A stretch of DNA of 64,000 nt, from assembly GCF_033958435.1 (NCBI RefSeq), contig NC_134150.1:36141501-36205500 (forward strand). The letters run 5' to 3'. Position 1 is the first letter of the stretch. Each line of letters begins with the position of its first letter. Origin of the DNA: Carettochelys insculpta. Its lineage: Eukaryota; Chordata; Testudines; Carettochelyidae. Below, one piece after another: positions 13,098 to 24,500 of this stretch. The notes below the pieces were generated by a model. It was given only the letters and a program-made list of their open reading frames with translations, was not told the origin of the DNA and ran no database searches. Made by a program: the position numbers and the translations under genes.

Positions 13098-13827
13098 AAG
13101 GGTGACCATCCATCCCATTTTTCCTGGGACAGTCCCTTATGTAAGCTGTCCCACAGGCATTAAGAAAATGGGCAAATTGTCCCATATTTTGTCGGGCTCT
13201 GTTCCCTGGCACCCAGTGTCTCAGGGCTGCAGCCTCTGCTGCCAGGGAACCCCCACTGCAGGGAAACTGTCCAGTTCTCTGGCACCTTGTGCCTTGGGGC
13301 AGCACACCACCCCCCCAACCCCGGCCAGGGAGCTCCTCTGTGGGGAGGCTGCCTAGTTACCTGGTGCTGTGTGCCTTGGGGCAGCAGCTTCTGATAGAGG
13401 GTAACTCCTCTGTGGGGCAGCTGCCTCATACCCTGGTGCTCCACGCATAGAGGAGTCAGCTGCTGCTGCCAGAAAACCCCACCATGAGATGGCTGCCTCG
13501 TTCCTGGGCGCCTTGTTCCTTGGTGAGGCAGCTCCTGTTGTGAGGCAACTCCTTCTTGGGGTGGCTGCCCTGGTCACTGCCTCCCCCCAGCTGCTAGGAG
13601 GCTCTGAAGTCCCTATTCTCAGCCACATACACATGCTCACACCCCCCACCCCGCCAAGAGGTTGCCAAGCCTCCTCCTCCACTCCCCCTCATCTGGAGGC
13701 TGTGGAGCTCCCATCCCCACTGCATCACCATCGGATAGCAGCCTCCATCTCCAAGGAGCCCTCACATGAGAGAGCATCTCTGGAGGAGAGTGTCCCATAT
13801 TTGCCACAGTGCAATGTGGTCACCCTA
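13098..13827. mobile_element. Non-autonomous DNA transposon with perfect 8-bp target duplication
   Basis: The termini aagggtgacca and tggtcacccta are inverted repeats. They are flanked by identical CCTAAAGT at 13090-13097 and 13828-13835, which fixes the ends exactly and points to a hAT-like integration (8-bp duplication). Subterminal 'tcccatttttcctgggacag' and 'gtgtcccatatttgccac' extend the symmetry. The interior is GC-rich and minisatellite-like. The 29,233-29,809 element has the same ends. Several ORFs of 76-118 codons arise from the repeat units and are not supported as genes. Confidence 0.8.
13200..13515. repeat. Minisatellite, about 72-83 bp unit, roughly five copies
   Basis: Units begin near 13,200 (gttccctggcaccc), 13,273 (gttctctggcacct), 13,356 (gttacctggtgctg), 13,428 (ataccctggtgctc) and 13,500 (gttcctgggcgcct). 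Each is followed by a variable 'gggcagc-ctcctctgtgggg' segment. Unit spacing is 73, 83, 72 and 72 bp. The array lies wholly inside the 13,098-13,827 transposon. Confidence 0.65.
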
Positions 13828-13835
13828 CCTAAAGT

Positions 13836-14379
13836 GTTCAGCTGAAAAATTAACAAGTTTTGTCCCCCGCCACGACTTTGCCAATACATTCCGTTAAATT
13901 CAGTTTTGATGGAAAATGTCAGGTAGTATTTAAGAGTTGGAGAGCAAAGACACAATATGGAGTATTAATCCTTTGAGTCTCTTGATGGATAACTGGGGCA
14001 ATGAATAAAAGTGAATTCTTTTAGCAGCATTCCTATGCATCACACCTTCATCATTTCCATTAGCCAAATTGGCTGTGTGTGTATGGGAGTGGGGATTAGC
14101 GTTATCTCTGGCTGAAGCTTCTCTGGAAGATATTTTTTCTCCAACATGACGTATTGTCATTTTCTTAAAAGGTCCTGTTAAAATCTCCCACAATGCTTTC
14201 AATAGTGCATAAGAGATCAATGCTGATTATGAGAGTCTGCAGCTAAATCCTGGAGGGTTGGCAACCTGCACAGGGACAGGCAGCAGGGTTTCCTGTAAGT
14301 TGCACTCTTGGGGAGCGACCACTCAAAAAGAGATTCCAATGCCACCCAGTTGATTAGCAGGGGACCCGACGATGGCATC
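13836..14379. other. Non-coding DNA, no gene seen
   Basis: Unassigned sequence between repeats. A 96-codon minus-strand ORF at 13,930-14,220 has no recognised similarity. Confidence 0.4.
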
Positions 14380-14460
14380 ATGTGTTTCTACTGGTTGTGC
14401 ACATCCACACTTGCTTGGTGCACATAACAAAATTTATTCTGCATATAGAAAACAAGATGA
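14380..14460 (+). repeat. Fragment of the 'gtgcacatccaca' MITE family
   Basis: The block 'ggttgtgcacatccacactt' followed by 'ttggtgcacataacaaaatt' matches 4,590-4,640 and, in reverse, 18,030-18,080. Only a partial copy is visible. Confidence 0.5.
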
Positions 14461-14714
14461 AACTGACTGGTGGGGGGGACCCTCGTAGGCAAAATTTGGG
14501 TGTTAGGGCCTTGTTCCTATATTAATATTTGTGGCACCATATAAAAAGAAACAGCAATGGTCTCAGGAATAACTACAGTCTTCTATAGATGCTGTTTTTG
14601 TGACAGGCCAGTGGCTTAAGATTTTCGAATAGGAGAGGAACTGAACAATTCAAAACATGAGAAATAAAGCACTAGCCAGCTCAACGTGCTCACAGTTGTT
14701 ACAGTTACAGCTGA

Positions 14715-14810
14715 GGCCTTATCTGAGGAAGTGGGTCTTACCCACAAAAGCTCATTACCTAATACATTTGTTAGTCTTTTAAGATGCTACATGACAGCTT
14801 GTTACTAGGT
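14715..14810 (+). repeat. Copy of the 'GTGGGTCTTACCCAC' retroelement 3' region
   Basis: It contains 'gaagtgggtcttacccac', 'aaaagctcattacctaatac', 'tttgttagtcttttaagatg' and 'ctacatgacagcttg', in the same order as the copies at 42,060-42,160 and 54,280-54,360. The inverted repeat GTGGG-tctta-CCCAC could form a hairpin. The 42 kb copy shows that this family inserts with a 15-bp target duplication. Confidence 0.6.
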
Positions 14811-16079
14811 AAGGCCTAAGCATTGCTTTTCAAAGGGCCCATCTGGAAAGCTTAGCAAAATTAACTAAAACTAACAAATCAAGAAGAAAACTTTCTTCTT
14901 TATATGTACAAGCAACATATGCCTAATGCTTTGAGTCTGAAGTCTTCCCCTGAGCTGAGCTTTCTCGATTTAAACCAGGCTTTGGAGGAAGTCTGGTTTA
15001 ACTTTTTTCGGTGGTAACAGGTTTCATAATTTTCTTTAAAGTCTCCAGCCACTTCTGTGGTCAGATCTGAGGATGTGATGTGCTGCAGGGTGACAGGAAC
15101 TTTGTGCAACCTCTCCAACAGAATCCAGACATGGAAAAGGCATTGTGGTGGACTGTCCCTAAGAAAGTCCTGTGCTAGCTTGAGGGTATGTGGATTAAGA
15201 AAATAGTCACAACCAGCCCAGTCCTGCTAATGAAACTCGGGTGCCATTTAGCAGGTGACTTAAAACTGTTCTAATTTACATCTGGGAGGATGCATGCAAC
15301 CAATGGATTCAGAACTGGTTTGCTCAAAAATGAGTACGGTACCACTTTTACACCATCCCCCATAATCCTGAGTTGAGCCATTGGTATTTCAGGTGGACTG
15401 AAGATCTTGTTTTGTTTTTCTCCTTTCTTTTTCACAGTTTGCATTGAAACAGTTGCAGCTGGATTGTTCAGTACTGGCAGTTTTCAAATATTCAGTGTAG
15501 AGTATTTGTAGCCTTATCATCTGCACTGTTTACAAGAATACAATGAGTATTTGTGGAGTGCATGTAGGTAGCCTTCCAGTGCGCTTTTATTGTGAACCAG
15601 TGAACAAGGGGCAATAAAAATGCTCCATGGTTTGATACAAATACAAATAATCCCATGGTTGAAACTGGAATTCCTACAGGCTTTATGTAGTTGGAATTTT
15701 ATTTATCATGCCAGCACTCTCCTGAACTTGCACACTAACACAGTGGGCAGAGAGAGAACTATAACCTGGACACAATGAACAAATATTAAAAAGAAAAAAA
15801 GTTCAATCTTTGGGAAACAAATAAATTGAGAGGTACAAAGGGCAGGTGGAATTACGAAGAACTGAACAAAATTATGTGCAATATTTTGGAAAATAATTTT
15901 TTGGAACACACAGGTTATAAAGCATCAGGTTGGTTCCCAATGGGGGAAAAATAAGTTTCTCATATATTTTAAAAGCCCACCATTACAGTTCATGCTAATT
16001 GGTAGTTTAGGCTTCTTGGTGGTCTCAGCACAGAGGTCAAGTAGATGGGGGGAAAGCTGTAGCTGTGGCGGATTTTCAT
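14811..16079. other. AT-rich non-coding DNA, no gene seen
   Basis: No gene or repeat was recognised. ORFs are under 75 codons. Confidence 0.45.
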
Positions 16080-17335
16080 TTTTAACATCGTTCCACAGGA
16101 CGTTCTCATGAACAAACTGGGAAAATGTGGTTTGGATGACATTAAATTGTAACTATCTGTGGTTCACAGTCAAACTGTGGGGGTGTAGCTAGGGGTATCC
16201 TGCCAGGGTCTGTCCTGTGTCCAGTGTTGCTCAATATTTTCACTGACAACTTGCACAACAGTATAAAGAGGGAGATTATAAAATCTGGGGCTTTACCATA
16301 CTGTTTTGGGTTGCTGCTAGGTCTTTGGAGGGCAGGATTAGTATTCACAATACATTTGACACACTGGAGAATTGAGCTGAGATAAATAAGATGAAATTCA
16401 GTAAAGACAAATGCAAAGTGCTTCACTAAGCAAGGGAAAATCAAATGCGTAACTGTAACGTAGGGAAGAACTGGTTAGAACCACTACAAGTACGTAGTGT
16501 TTGTAGAGGATAGCAAATTGAATGTGAATCAACACTGTGATGCTATCTACCAACCCACCCACACACTCCCACTCCTGTTTATACACTGGAGACCTGGGTG
16601 CCAAATGTTAGGAAAGATGTGGACACATTAAAAGAAGTCCAGAAGAGAAAACAAAACTAATAAAAAGATTTAGAGAACCTGATTGATGGCAAAAGATGAA
16701 AAAGACTGGGCATATTTCACTTGGGAAAAGATGGAAGGATGACTTTGTAACAGTTTTCAGACATGTTAAAGTCTATTATAAACAGTACTGTGATTATTTT
16801 CCTCCACGTCCATGGGCAGTGGCCTATGGAGGCTTTTGATATGTCCCAGGTAGGTTCCAGGTTGGCTGACGAGATGGTGTGTGCTACTCAACTTCCTAGC
16901 TTCCTCAGCAATCTTCCTGGAGTTCAGGGAGATTACAGAGCAATATACCATCTCCTCAGCTCCCTGGAACTTGTGTGGGGCATAATAAAGCAAAATCTTC
17001 ACCACAACTGAGAGGCCCAGTGGCCAAGACAGCACCAGGGGAGGCTTGTTATTCCTACTGACTATGCCCACATCCACTGAAGATTGGACAAGAGGTAGTG
17101 GTTTCCTCTGCCATAAGGACACGCAGGTTAGATGTGAGGGAATGATTTCTAACTGTGAGGGTTTTTAAACTCTAGTACAGGCTTCCAACGGAGGTTGTAA
17201 AATCCCATTTGTGGAAAGAATTTTAAAGCAGGTCAGAAAAAATATCTGCCTAAGGTGGTCTAAGGATATTTGGTCCTGTGCAAGCAGTGGGGGCCGGATG
17301 AGATGAACATCAAGCGATACATTTCTATGCTATGT
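16080..17335 (+). mobile_element. CR1-like LINE, 3' part, interrupted
   Basis: 16,080-16,770 aligns by eye to CR1 reverse transcriptase. Degraded peptide traces include VPQDVLMNKLGKCGLDDIK, 'GSVLCPVLLNIF' near 16,205-16,245 and 'FSKDKCKVLH'-like words near 16,390-16,425. 16,620-16,765 matches the 'vqkrk-n-kk-len' C-terminal coding region. After an unrelated stretch (~16,770-17,095), the 3' untranslated region resumes (gaggttgtaaaatccc, aggatatttggtcc). The frames are full of stops. It is a dead, 5'-truncated copy. Confidence 0.7.
16766..17122 (-). other. Unknown insert within CR1, with a 118-codon antisense ORF
   Basis: CR1 similarity stops near 16,770 and resumes near 17,095. The intervening ~320 bp has an uninterrupted 118-codon minus-strand frame extending slightly into the flanks. 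The peptide has no motif I recognise. It may be part of another repeat family inserted into the CR1. No inverted termini or target duplication were found. Confidence 0.3.
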
Positions 17336-18000
17336 TACAAAGAGGATTAAAACAAAGGCAATTTTGTGGTCACACAAGGATACCTTGAAAGGTTAATAAT
17401 CTTTGATACAAGGTTTCCATTGTCTTGGGTGTCTGCAAAGCAATCAATTTTAGCCCCTTTTCTGGGGAACTAAATTAAAGTTGTAAACAAATGGCTATTG
17501 CAGATGAGATTATTTTTTTCAAAGTTTACTGACCACAATAAAAGTGCAGCTTGAAGAAGATATGTCATGAATACAAAGGCCAGAAGCTGCCCTTGATATC
17601 ACTGGAAGACTCTTCACTTCATTGCTCAGCATGTTTTATCTTGCCATTCATTTGATAGATTTGTTCAGTTGCAGTCTTATCTATCTACATTAAATTCCTT
17701 TCCTTATTTTTACAGTAATCTTTATCACAGTTGACCGATGCTATTAAGATGCATCTTCCTGTATTGTAAAAATTGGCTTGTACCAGATTGACTAGAAAGA
17801 AAGAAAGAAGGAACATTACAGGAGTAATCTGCCAATTCCATCCCCACCTCACCATGATATTGGGGACTATGTAGTTAATAGCTGAATTTATATAGCCTAT
17901 GAGGAATGGTGCAAAGCTCTTGTTAGGTGGAGCCAGACTCAGAATTAAGCAGCAACTTAAACACCTGCCTGACTACTTTTAATTGCTGGTGGTGTGCATC
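17336..18000. other. AT-rich non-coding DNA, no gene seen
   Basis: Unassigned. A short 'agaaagaaagaaagaagg' run is present near 17,794. Confidence 0.45.
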
Positions 18001-18187
18001 AAGGTTCCCTCTCAGTTTTTCCATCCCAGGCAGAATAAATTTTATGATGTGCACTAAGGCATGGGTGGATGTGCACCACCCGCAGAAACACATGTTGCTG
18101 GCTGTGGGTATTCTGCTAATCAGCTGTGTGGCACCTGAATCTTTCCTGGATGGCCGCCTGAGTGCTCAGATTACAGGGAACACTCGG
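18001..18187 (-). mobile_element. Small MITE, 'aggttccctct ... agggaacac' ends
   Basis: The left end 'aaggttccctctcag' and right end 'ttacagggaacact' are inverted. The interior 'gatgtgcactaaggcatgg' and 'gatgtgcaccaccc' are the reverse complement of the words seen at 4,590 and 14,400. It has no coding capacity; the target duplication is not resolved. Confidence 0.55.
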
Positions 18188-19038
18188 ACCCAGTAGCACT
18201 GAAGGGCTGGCTGCGGGGTGGGTTGGGGAGAGTATTAGTCTGAAGTCCTTCCCCTTTTGGGGGACGTGGAGCAGTCTCCCCCAGAACTCCGTGAACTCTC
18301 TTGTCAGCCCTGTGTGTGTTTAAGTCTAGCCTTGCTTTATGACTTCTGTAAGAAAGTGCTTATTTTAAGCACATGCTTAAATCCCATTAACTTAATATTT
18401 TGCCTTGGCAGTATTGCCAACAGAGGTTATTTATTCAGCCACAGAAAGGTGCAATTTTCCCACCACATCTGGCCAATACCTTTTATTTCCTGGCAGGGAG
18501 AGAACAGATGCATAGGTATAAGGCGACGTCAGTGCCTGTGGCTCATTCCCTCCTTGACCTCTGGCAGAGAGAGTCTATATATAATTCCAAGGGGTGCCAC
18601 TTGAGGTGGTGTGTTTGATATATATATTAGTGTGCTAGGAACTGCGCCTGAAATAGCTGAATCATAGTCCTCAGAGTAGCTGTTGAGCGGTAATGGCTTT
18701 GACCATTATTAACGTAGTCTGAATTCAAATCAGCAATATCAAGGTTAAAGGCGGAATATTTGGATGCAATTCCTTGTCATTCACAGTGCTGCACAAGAAA
18801 TAAAAGTAGATTTATCTATGCCAAGGGAAGAAGGTAGGAAAATTAGGTTCACTCGTCCTTTTTCTGCTATGAACTTTGAGAAAGATGTCAGACTGTACTG
18901 AGTTAGACACAGCCTGAAACCCCAGATAGATGTATTGATCAAAATCCTGGGAAACACTGAGAATCTGCAACATCTTTGGTTTCGCCAGAAGTTTCAGGAG
19001 CTCAGAACTTTTCAGCATTTGGCTCCGTTAAAGATTAA
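18188..19038. other. Non-coding DNA, no gene seen
   Basis: A 115-codon plus-strand ORF (18,257-18,604) and a 72-codon ORF overlap here. Neither resembles a known protein and no splice context is apparent. Confidence 0.4.
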
Positions 19039-19340
19039 AGCTGTGTCTACAATGGCATTTCTCCTTCGAAGAAGGCATGCAAATAAGGGAAATTGAAAAT
19101 GCAAATGAGGTGCAGATTTACATATCTGGTGCCTCATTTGCATATTCTCCTTTCAAAAGAGTGTCTTTTGAAAGAGAAAAAGCCAGGTAGATGAGGCTGT
19201 TTTGTAGGAAACCCCTCTTTGAAAGAAGAAGCTATTTTGAAAGGAGGATATGCAAATGAGGTACCAGAAATGTAAATCTGCACCTCATTTGCAGTTTCAG
19301 TTTCCTCGTTTGCATGCATAATGTTAGTGTAGACACAACT
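19039..19340. mobile_element. Harbinger-type foldback MITE with TAA target duplication
   Basis: The termini agctgtgtctaca and tgtagacacaact are inverted and flanked by TAA at 19036-19038 and 19341-19343, the 3-bp duplication typical of PIF/Harbinger. The two halves are complementary over most of their length. Four octamer-like words (atgcaaat / atttgcat, or one base off) occur near 19,099, 19,136, 19,250 and 19,285. Confidence 0.75.
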
Positions 19341-19458
19341 TAAATGTTTTAGATTCTAGTATTGTTGGCTTAATTGTGAAAAACATTTATAATATGGTGT
19401 TTTCTTCTCACATCAAGATCTGATAAAATGAACAGTCCCATGGGAATGGGAGCTAATA

Positions 19459-19781
19459 CAGGTTGAATGCATCTAATCTGGTATACTGTCATCTGCCAAT
19501 ATCCGTAATCCAGCATGATTTTTGTTAGCTGGATGACAACTTTTCATGAGTGCAGTCGAGTTTCCTGTGGTCTCATAAAGGTTGTTTACAGCCACCAGTC
19601 CTTGCTCTGTGTTCTGTGTTGTTATTTAGCTGTAATTTACCCCTAAATGTCTTCAAAGAGCTCAGTAAGCAGTAGAAGTATTAGTAGTGCTGCTAGACAA
19701 TATTAAGCACCCCTGGTTTGGCAAATTCTCTGGTTTAGCATGTCAGGTCCCAAGGATGCTAGACTAGAGAGGTTCACCCAG
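19459..19781. mobile_element. Pogo/Tigger-like MITE with TA duplication
   Basis: The left end 'caggttgaatgcatctaatctgg' and right end 'ctagagaggttcacccag' form inverted termini like those of Tigger elements. TA flanks both (19457-19458 and 19782-19783). Copies of the same family are at 31,815-32,109 and 56,522-59,395. There is no transposase frame. Confidence 0.75.
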
Positions 19782-19794
19782 TATTGTCACTGTA

Positions 19795-20012
19795 GGGGAG
19801 GGAGAGCTCAGTGGCTTGAGTATTGGCCTGTTAAACCTAGGGTTGTGAGTTCAGTCCATGAGCAGGCCATTTAGGGATTGGGGCAAATAGATTTAAGAAA
19901 CAAAATTGTCAGAGCTGGTGCTAGGTCCTGCTGTGAATGCAGGAGACTGGACTCCATGACCTCTGAAGGTCCCTTCCAGTTCAATGAGATAGGCATATCT
20001 CCATATATTAAA
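19795..20012 (+). repeat. tRNA-derived SINE, turtle Cry/polIII type
   Basis: The head has an A-box-like 'gagctcagtggcttgag' and, ~40 bp later, a B-box-like 'gtgagttcagtcc', the spacing of a tRNA-derived polymerase III promoter. The tail 'gacctctgaaggtcccttcc' through 'gcatatctccatata' resembles a CR1 3' end, as expected for LINE-borrowed mobilisation. A second copy is at 40,170-40,385. This family is the best taxonomic pointer to turtles. Confidence 0.75.
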
Positions 20013-20236
20013 TTTGTTCCCAGAGCTTTCACTTTTTTAAGGTTTCCAACTACACTTACCATCCCAGTTCTTTTAACAAGATTTCCTAATGGGACCAAAT
20101 CAATGCCACATGTTCAGCAGTTATTTCCCAAAGTGAAAGGTCTTTGACATTTTTGTATTTTCAGAGTATACAAATCAATAAATAAAGAACTCAGTCCACT
20201 TTGGGGACAAATATTCCTCAACTATATAATTTCCTA

Positions 20237-20690
20237 ACCCATGCTAATACACAGAGTGAAAGATGCTAATGAGGCACAGATGCAAATTCCCCACACCTCA
20301 TTAGCATAACACCACATAATTTGGAGTCTGGAAGACTGCTTTTCCGGACTCCAAAACGCCATGTAGAAGAGTGCCCTCGGCGCGGGGGGGGGGGGACGGG
20401 GGGGGACGGGACGACGACCAGGGCTTCTGGAAGGAAGTTCTCCTTCCAGAGGCCCCTTCTTCCCAAAAATTTTCGGGAAGAAGGGGACTCTGGAAGAAGG
20501 ACTTCCTTCCAGAAGCCCCCCAGGGCCCCGCTTCTACATAGTGTTTTAGAGTCTGTTCTTCTGGACTCCAAATCACATGACATTACATTAATGAGGCATG
20601 GGGAATTTGCATCAATGCCTCATTAGCATCTTTTGCTGCATGTATTAGCATGCCACTTCCGAAGGGAGTGGCCTGTGTAGAAATGGCCAA
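20237..20690. mobile_element. Foldback Harbinger-type MITE, near-perfect palindrome
   Basis: The right end reads 'ggagtggcctgtgtagaaatggcc'. The left end appears truncated and begins within 'catgctaatacacagagtg'. The two arms are complementary about a centre near 20,470 ('cttcttcccaaaaattttcgggaagaag'). Matching words include 'gatgctaatgaggca' on the left and 'tgcctcattagcatc' on the right. The arms include G runs (20,385-20,408). The 105- and 91-codon minus and 101-codon plus ORFs mirror one another because of the palindrome and are not genes. Confidence 0.65.
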
Positions 20691-20697
20691 AAACAGC

Positions 20698-21049
20698 AGG
20701 AAACCATTAAATACTATAACTCCAGAGAAAAATCACTGATAACAAGAATCTAAAACCAAGATTTTTAAAAAAAAATTATTTTAAACAAATATAACCTGTG
20801 TAGAAACAGCCTTTGAGTGGAGTGGGAGTGGTAGTGGCTGCGTAATGTGACCAGGTTTCTCTGTGATTTAATTATTACCCGTTACTGAAAGTGGCTGAAG
20901 AAGCAGGCATATAAAATGTTGAGCTACAAGTCAAAATGTCATTGTATGTGACTGCTCTCTCTTCTGGTTGTGTGAATATTGAGCAACCTGCACCAATAAA
21001 TAGGCAGTTATGATAGCAATTAATGCTTAGAGAGAGAGAATGAGTTTTA
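20698..21049. other. Non-coding DNA, no gene seen
   Basis: Short AT-rich spacer between the foldback and a CR1 copy. Confidence 0.4.
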
Positions 21050-21555
21050 AGAACTCATTTGGAATATTGTGTCCAGTTCTGGGCATCACATTTCAAGAGA
21101 GATGTGGAGAAAATGGAGTGGGTCCAGAGAAGAGCAAGAAAAATGATTAAAGGTCTAGACAATATGACCCATGAGGGAAGAATGGAAGAACTGGTTTTTT
21201 TTTAGTTTGGAAAGGAGAAAACAGAGAGGGCTGGATAGCAGCTTTCAAGTACCTAAACGGATGTTGCAAGGAGGAGGGAAAGAAATTATTCTCTTTAATA
21301 AAGGTTAAGGAAAAATGGGTTTAAACTGAAGCAGAGGGATTTGGGTTAGGGAAAAAAAAACCTGTCAGACTGGTTAAACACTGAAATAAATTGCCTAGGG
21401 AGGTTGTGGAATCTCCATCACTGGTGACATTTAAGAGCAGGTTAGATAGGCATCAAGGAAGGTCCAGATGGTGGTTGGTGCTGCTGGCAGGGCAGGGGAC
21501 TAGGATCAATGACTTCTCGAGGTCCCTTCCAGTTCTAGTGTTCTATGAGTCTAGA
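21050..21555 (+). mobile_element. CR1 LINE 3' end
   Basis: The C-terminal CR1 coding remnant is readable (FKRDVEKMEWVQRRARKMIK at about 21,091-21,150, then MTHEGRMEEL). It is followed by the typical 3' untranslated region (gaaataaattgcctagggag, ggttagataggcatcaagga). It ends in 'gtcccttccagttctagtgttctatgagtc', the CR1 terminal signature. The 5' end is truncated, as in most CR1 insertions, and the reading frame is disrupted. Confidence 0.85.
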
Positions 21556-24500
21556 AGATAACAATATAGACAGTCATTTCAAGATACCACCATTTTAGAC
21601 TGAATCCCGCTGGAACCAGTAGAAAAAGAAAACATAAATAATTTTCCTGTAATTTGAATGTCTTTGGAGACAGAATTGTTGCATAAAATATAAACAAGTT
21701 TCTGAATGACAGACATTGAAGGAATTATTTTGTATAAATATATATATTTGCAAAGAGTATTCTGTTGGTAATGCATAGGATTGTTTGTAAAAAAAATAAT
21801 AATTGTTAAGCCACATGAGCAATCATAAATTATTACAAAATGCCAGTTTTGGCTTTTTTTTTTTTTTTACAGTAAACTTAAAATTTAGATAGCAGTTTTT
21901 ACATTAAACATGTTAACTGAAATAAAACTGATTTTTACCAAAGTGCATTTTACTGTATGCTGATTATAGGACTATCACTTTGAAGTAGTGAACGTGCAAC
22001 AGTGATAACACAGTGAAGTGTGTTAATGTCTGGAACGCATTGTGCTTAACCTTCTTCAAAGCACTTTGTCTTCAAAGCACTCTTTGATAATCAGCTAATT
22101 AGCCCTCATCTTGCTTCTTGTAGACTACAAAGTAAAGTTTTATAGCCACTTTACAGATGAGAAAATCTGAGAAAGAGGGCTTCACCTAAGATTTAGTCAG
22201 GAGTGTTTATAAGTACGAGTCATGGACACATCACAAGCCATGTACTTCTGTTTATTGCATATGACTTGGCCATGAATTTACTAAAAATATCCATGACTAA
22301 ATACTAGCCTCATTCATATTTAGCATCTTTGATCCCACCCCCCTCCCGATTGCTTTACACAGTAGTCCTTCCTAGCTAGCCCTTTCCTTGATCTTCCTCT
22401 TGCTTCTAATGTACTTGCAGAATTTTATATTTTGTAGTTTCCATTAGATTTAGTATTCTTAATTTTCTGTGCTAAACATTCATAGTGGATTGGTACAAAT
22501 AGGTGCTATTCAGTGCTGAATTAATGACAGATATAATTTAAAAGCTCAGTCAAAAATGATCTAATCTGTCAGAACCCTAAAGCATTCAAACAGAATTCCA
22601 ATTTTATCAGAGTTCTTACACTATGCCCATCACTATTTACCTGGACACACAACAAGACTATCAACATTGTGAACTATGAGTATGATTTGGTTATGTAGGT
22701 GGAAAAAAAGGCAACAAACCTGAACACGCTATTATTTAGAACAACAACAAAAACCCTAACAATACGCTATGTGTTCAGCAATAAATTGAATTAAGAATAA
22801 ATTTTCATTTCCAATTCACCAAGGCTAGAACATTAACAGTATTTATCATTTCTCCTACTGACAAAATTCAAGTATACTAAAGTCTGATGCTCACTAATGA
22901 ATGCAAATGTATCCTCCTGCATATTATTCTCTGGGTTTTAGTTAGGAACCTGCTTCAGTTAAAGTAGAATCAGAAAGACAGTGAAAAATGTGGTATATTT
23001 AATTCTCTTTAGAGAAGATTGAAAAATAATTGGATATATTTTGATTTGATTCTGTGAGGAGGCAGTAGAAAACTCTTCTTATATAGTCATGAAATCTTTT
23101 GAGAGTCATGAAAGCATTGCAAATTGATTGCTTGAGTAAGACTTGCCAGTCAGCGCTTGCTACATGCAGCTATATTTTACCTTTGGAAAGGAAGATCTAT
23201 TGCAGATTAAATTTGACACAGAGATACTATGGGGTGTGAGTCAACATTTACCCAGCTCACGTTTTCCTCAGTCTTTTGGGAAGAGTGGTACATTGTGATA
23301 GATGCTATCAATAACTGTGCATACCTTAAAGTAAACATAATAAAATCTAGAGGATTTTTGCATTGCTCTAAAATACTTCATGAAAAGGAAGGAAGTGATT
23401 TAATCATCAAACTGTAATTCATTAGAATAATTAAAATACAGTGTAAATTAATAATGACATGGATTGAGGCATTCCTTGAAAAACAGTTTAGGCAATTAAA
23501 AATTGAAACATGTCTCCACAGTAAAAGATCTGCAACAGATTCTTAGCTGGTGTAAATTAGCCTAGGTCCAATGACTTTGTTCGCACTGTTGTGATTTATA
23601 TCTGCTTAAAAATCTCACATTCTCTGCCTAAATGCTATGAGATCAGGTTAATAATCCTCCATAATATTGCCTCCACTATGCCAGGTTGTATAATAACTTC
23701 CTTGTAGAATTCCAGAAAGAACATACAGGCTTTTAAATGTCATCCTGGGGGGAAAAAGGAACTGTATATTTCTGAAAACCTCATCACATATTCTTCTGTG
23801 AAGATCCAATTGTACTTTCTTTGATTTCAATGACACAACCCCTTTGACTTCACTGAGAACAGGCTGAGACTCGGTCCTGGCTACTGCCTTATTATCAGGA
23901 ATGTAATAATGGTTTCAAATCAATTTGCAATCCCTTTCATGGCCCTGTTGTACTGCAGTTCTTAGGGCCTGCAGGCCTGCCACATCTAGCAGCAGGGAGG
24001 ATACCTGTGCAAAAAGAGGGACATTTCAACCATCTTGAATTGGAAAGCCCAGCTGCTGTTTTCTCCCTAATTCTCTACCAGGTTCCCTTCCAGCCTGAGG
24101 CATTAAAATGCACTATATGGGAATCAGGTTGAATTGATTTCTTATTCCAAGTGATGCATGGGGGGTTGGGAAGAAATTTAAAGATGCCTCCCAAGCACAT
24201 GACTTAGGCTAGAGTTCCAAAGTTTAATAGCTCTGTCACATGACAGAGGTCCAAATTCTGTGAGGTTTTAGTGGCTGCTATCACACTGGGAGCAAAGGAG
24301 AGTGGAAAGAGGGGTAAAGTGTCTCACTAAAGCTGACACTTTTGATTGGCCCAATTCACCTTTAATCCCTCTGGGCCTGTCACAGTTTACAGGCTGCTTG
24401 GAAACAGCAATATGTCTAAAATTGTCGTCTGAACAGTATCTGTGCTCTCACCTGTGTTGTTTATTTTTCGTTGCTTAGAAGGACCCTTGCAGCTCAGTTG

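Noticed and set aside
13200..13515. CRISPR-like array
   Set aside because: Units are long, variable and contiguous without unique spacers; it is a vertebrate minisatellite in a transposon.
19795..19860. Functional tRNA gene
   Set aside because: A- and B-box-like motifs are present, but the cloverleaf is not intact and a SINE tail follows; it is a tRNA-derived SINE.
20266..20626. ORFs of 91-105 codons on both strands
   Set aside because: The sequence is a palindrome, so both strands encode nearly the same peptide; no known domain.
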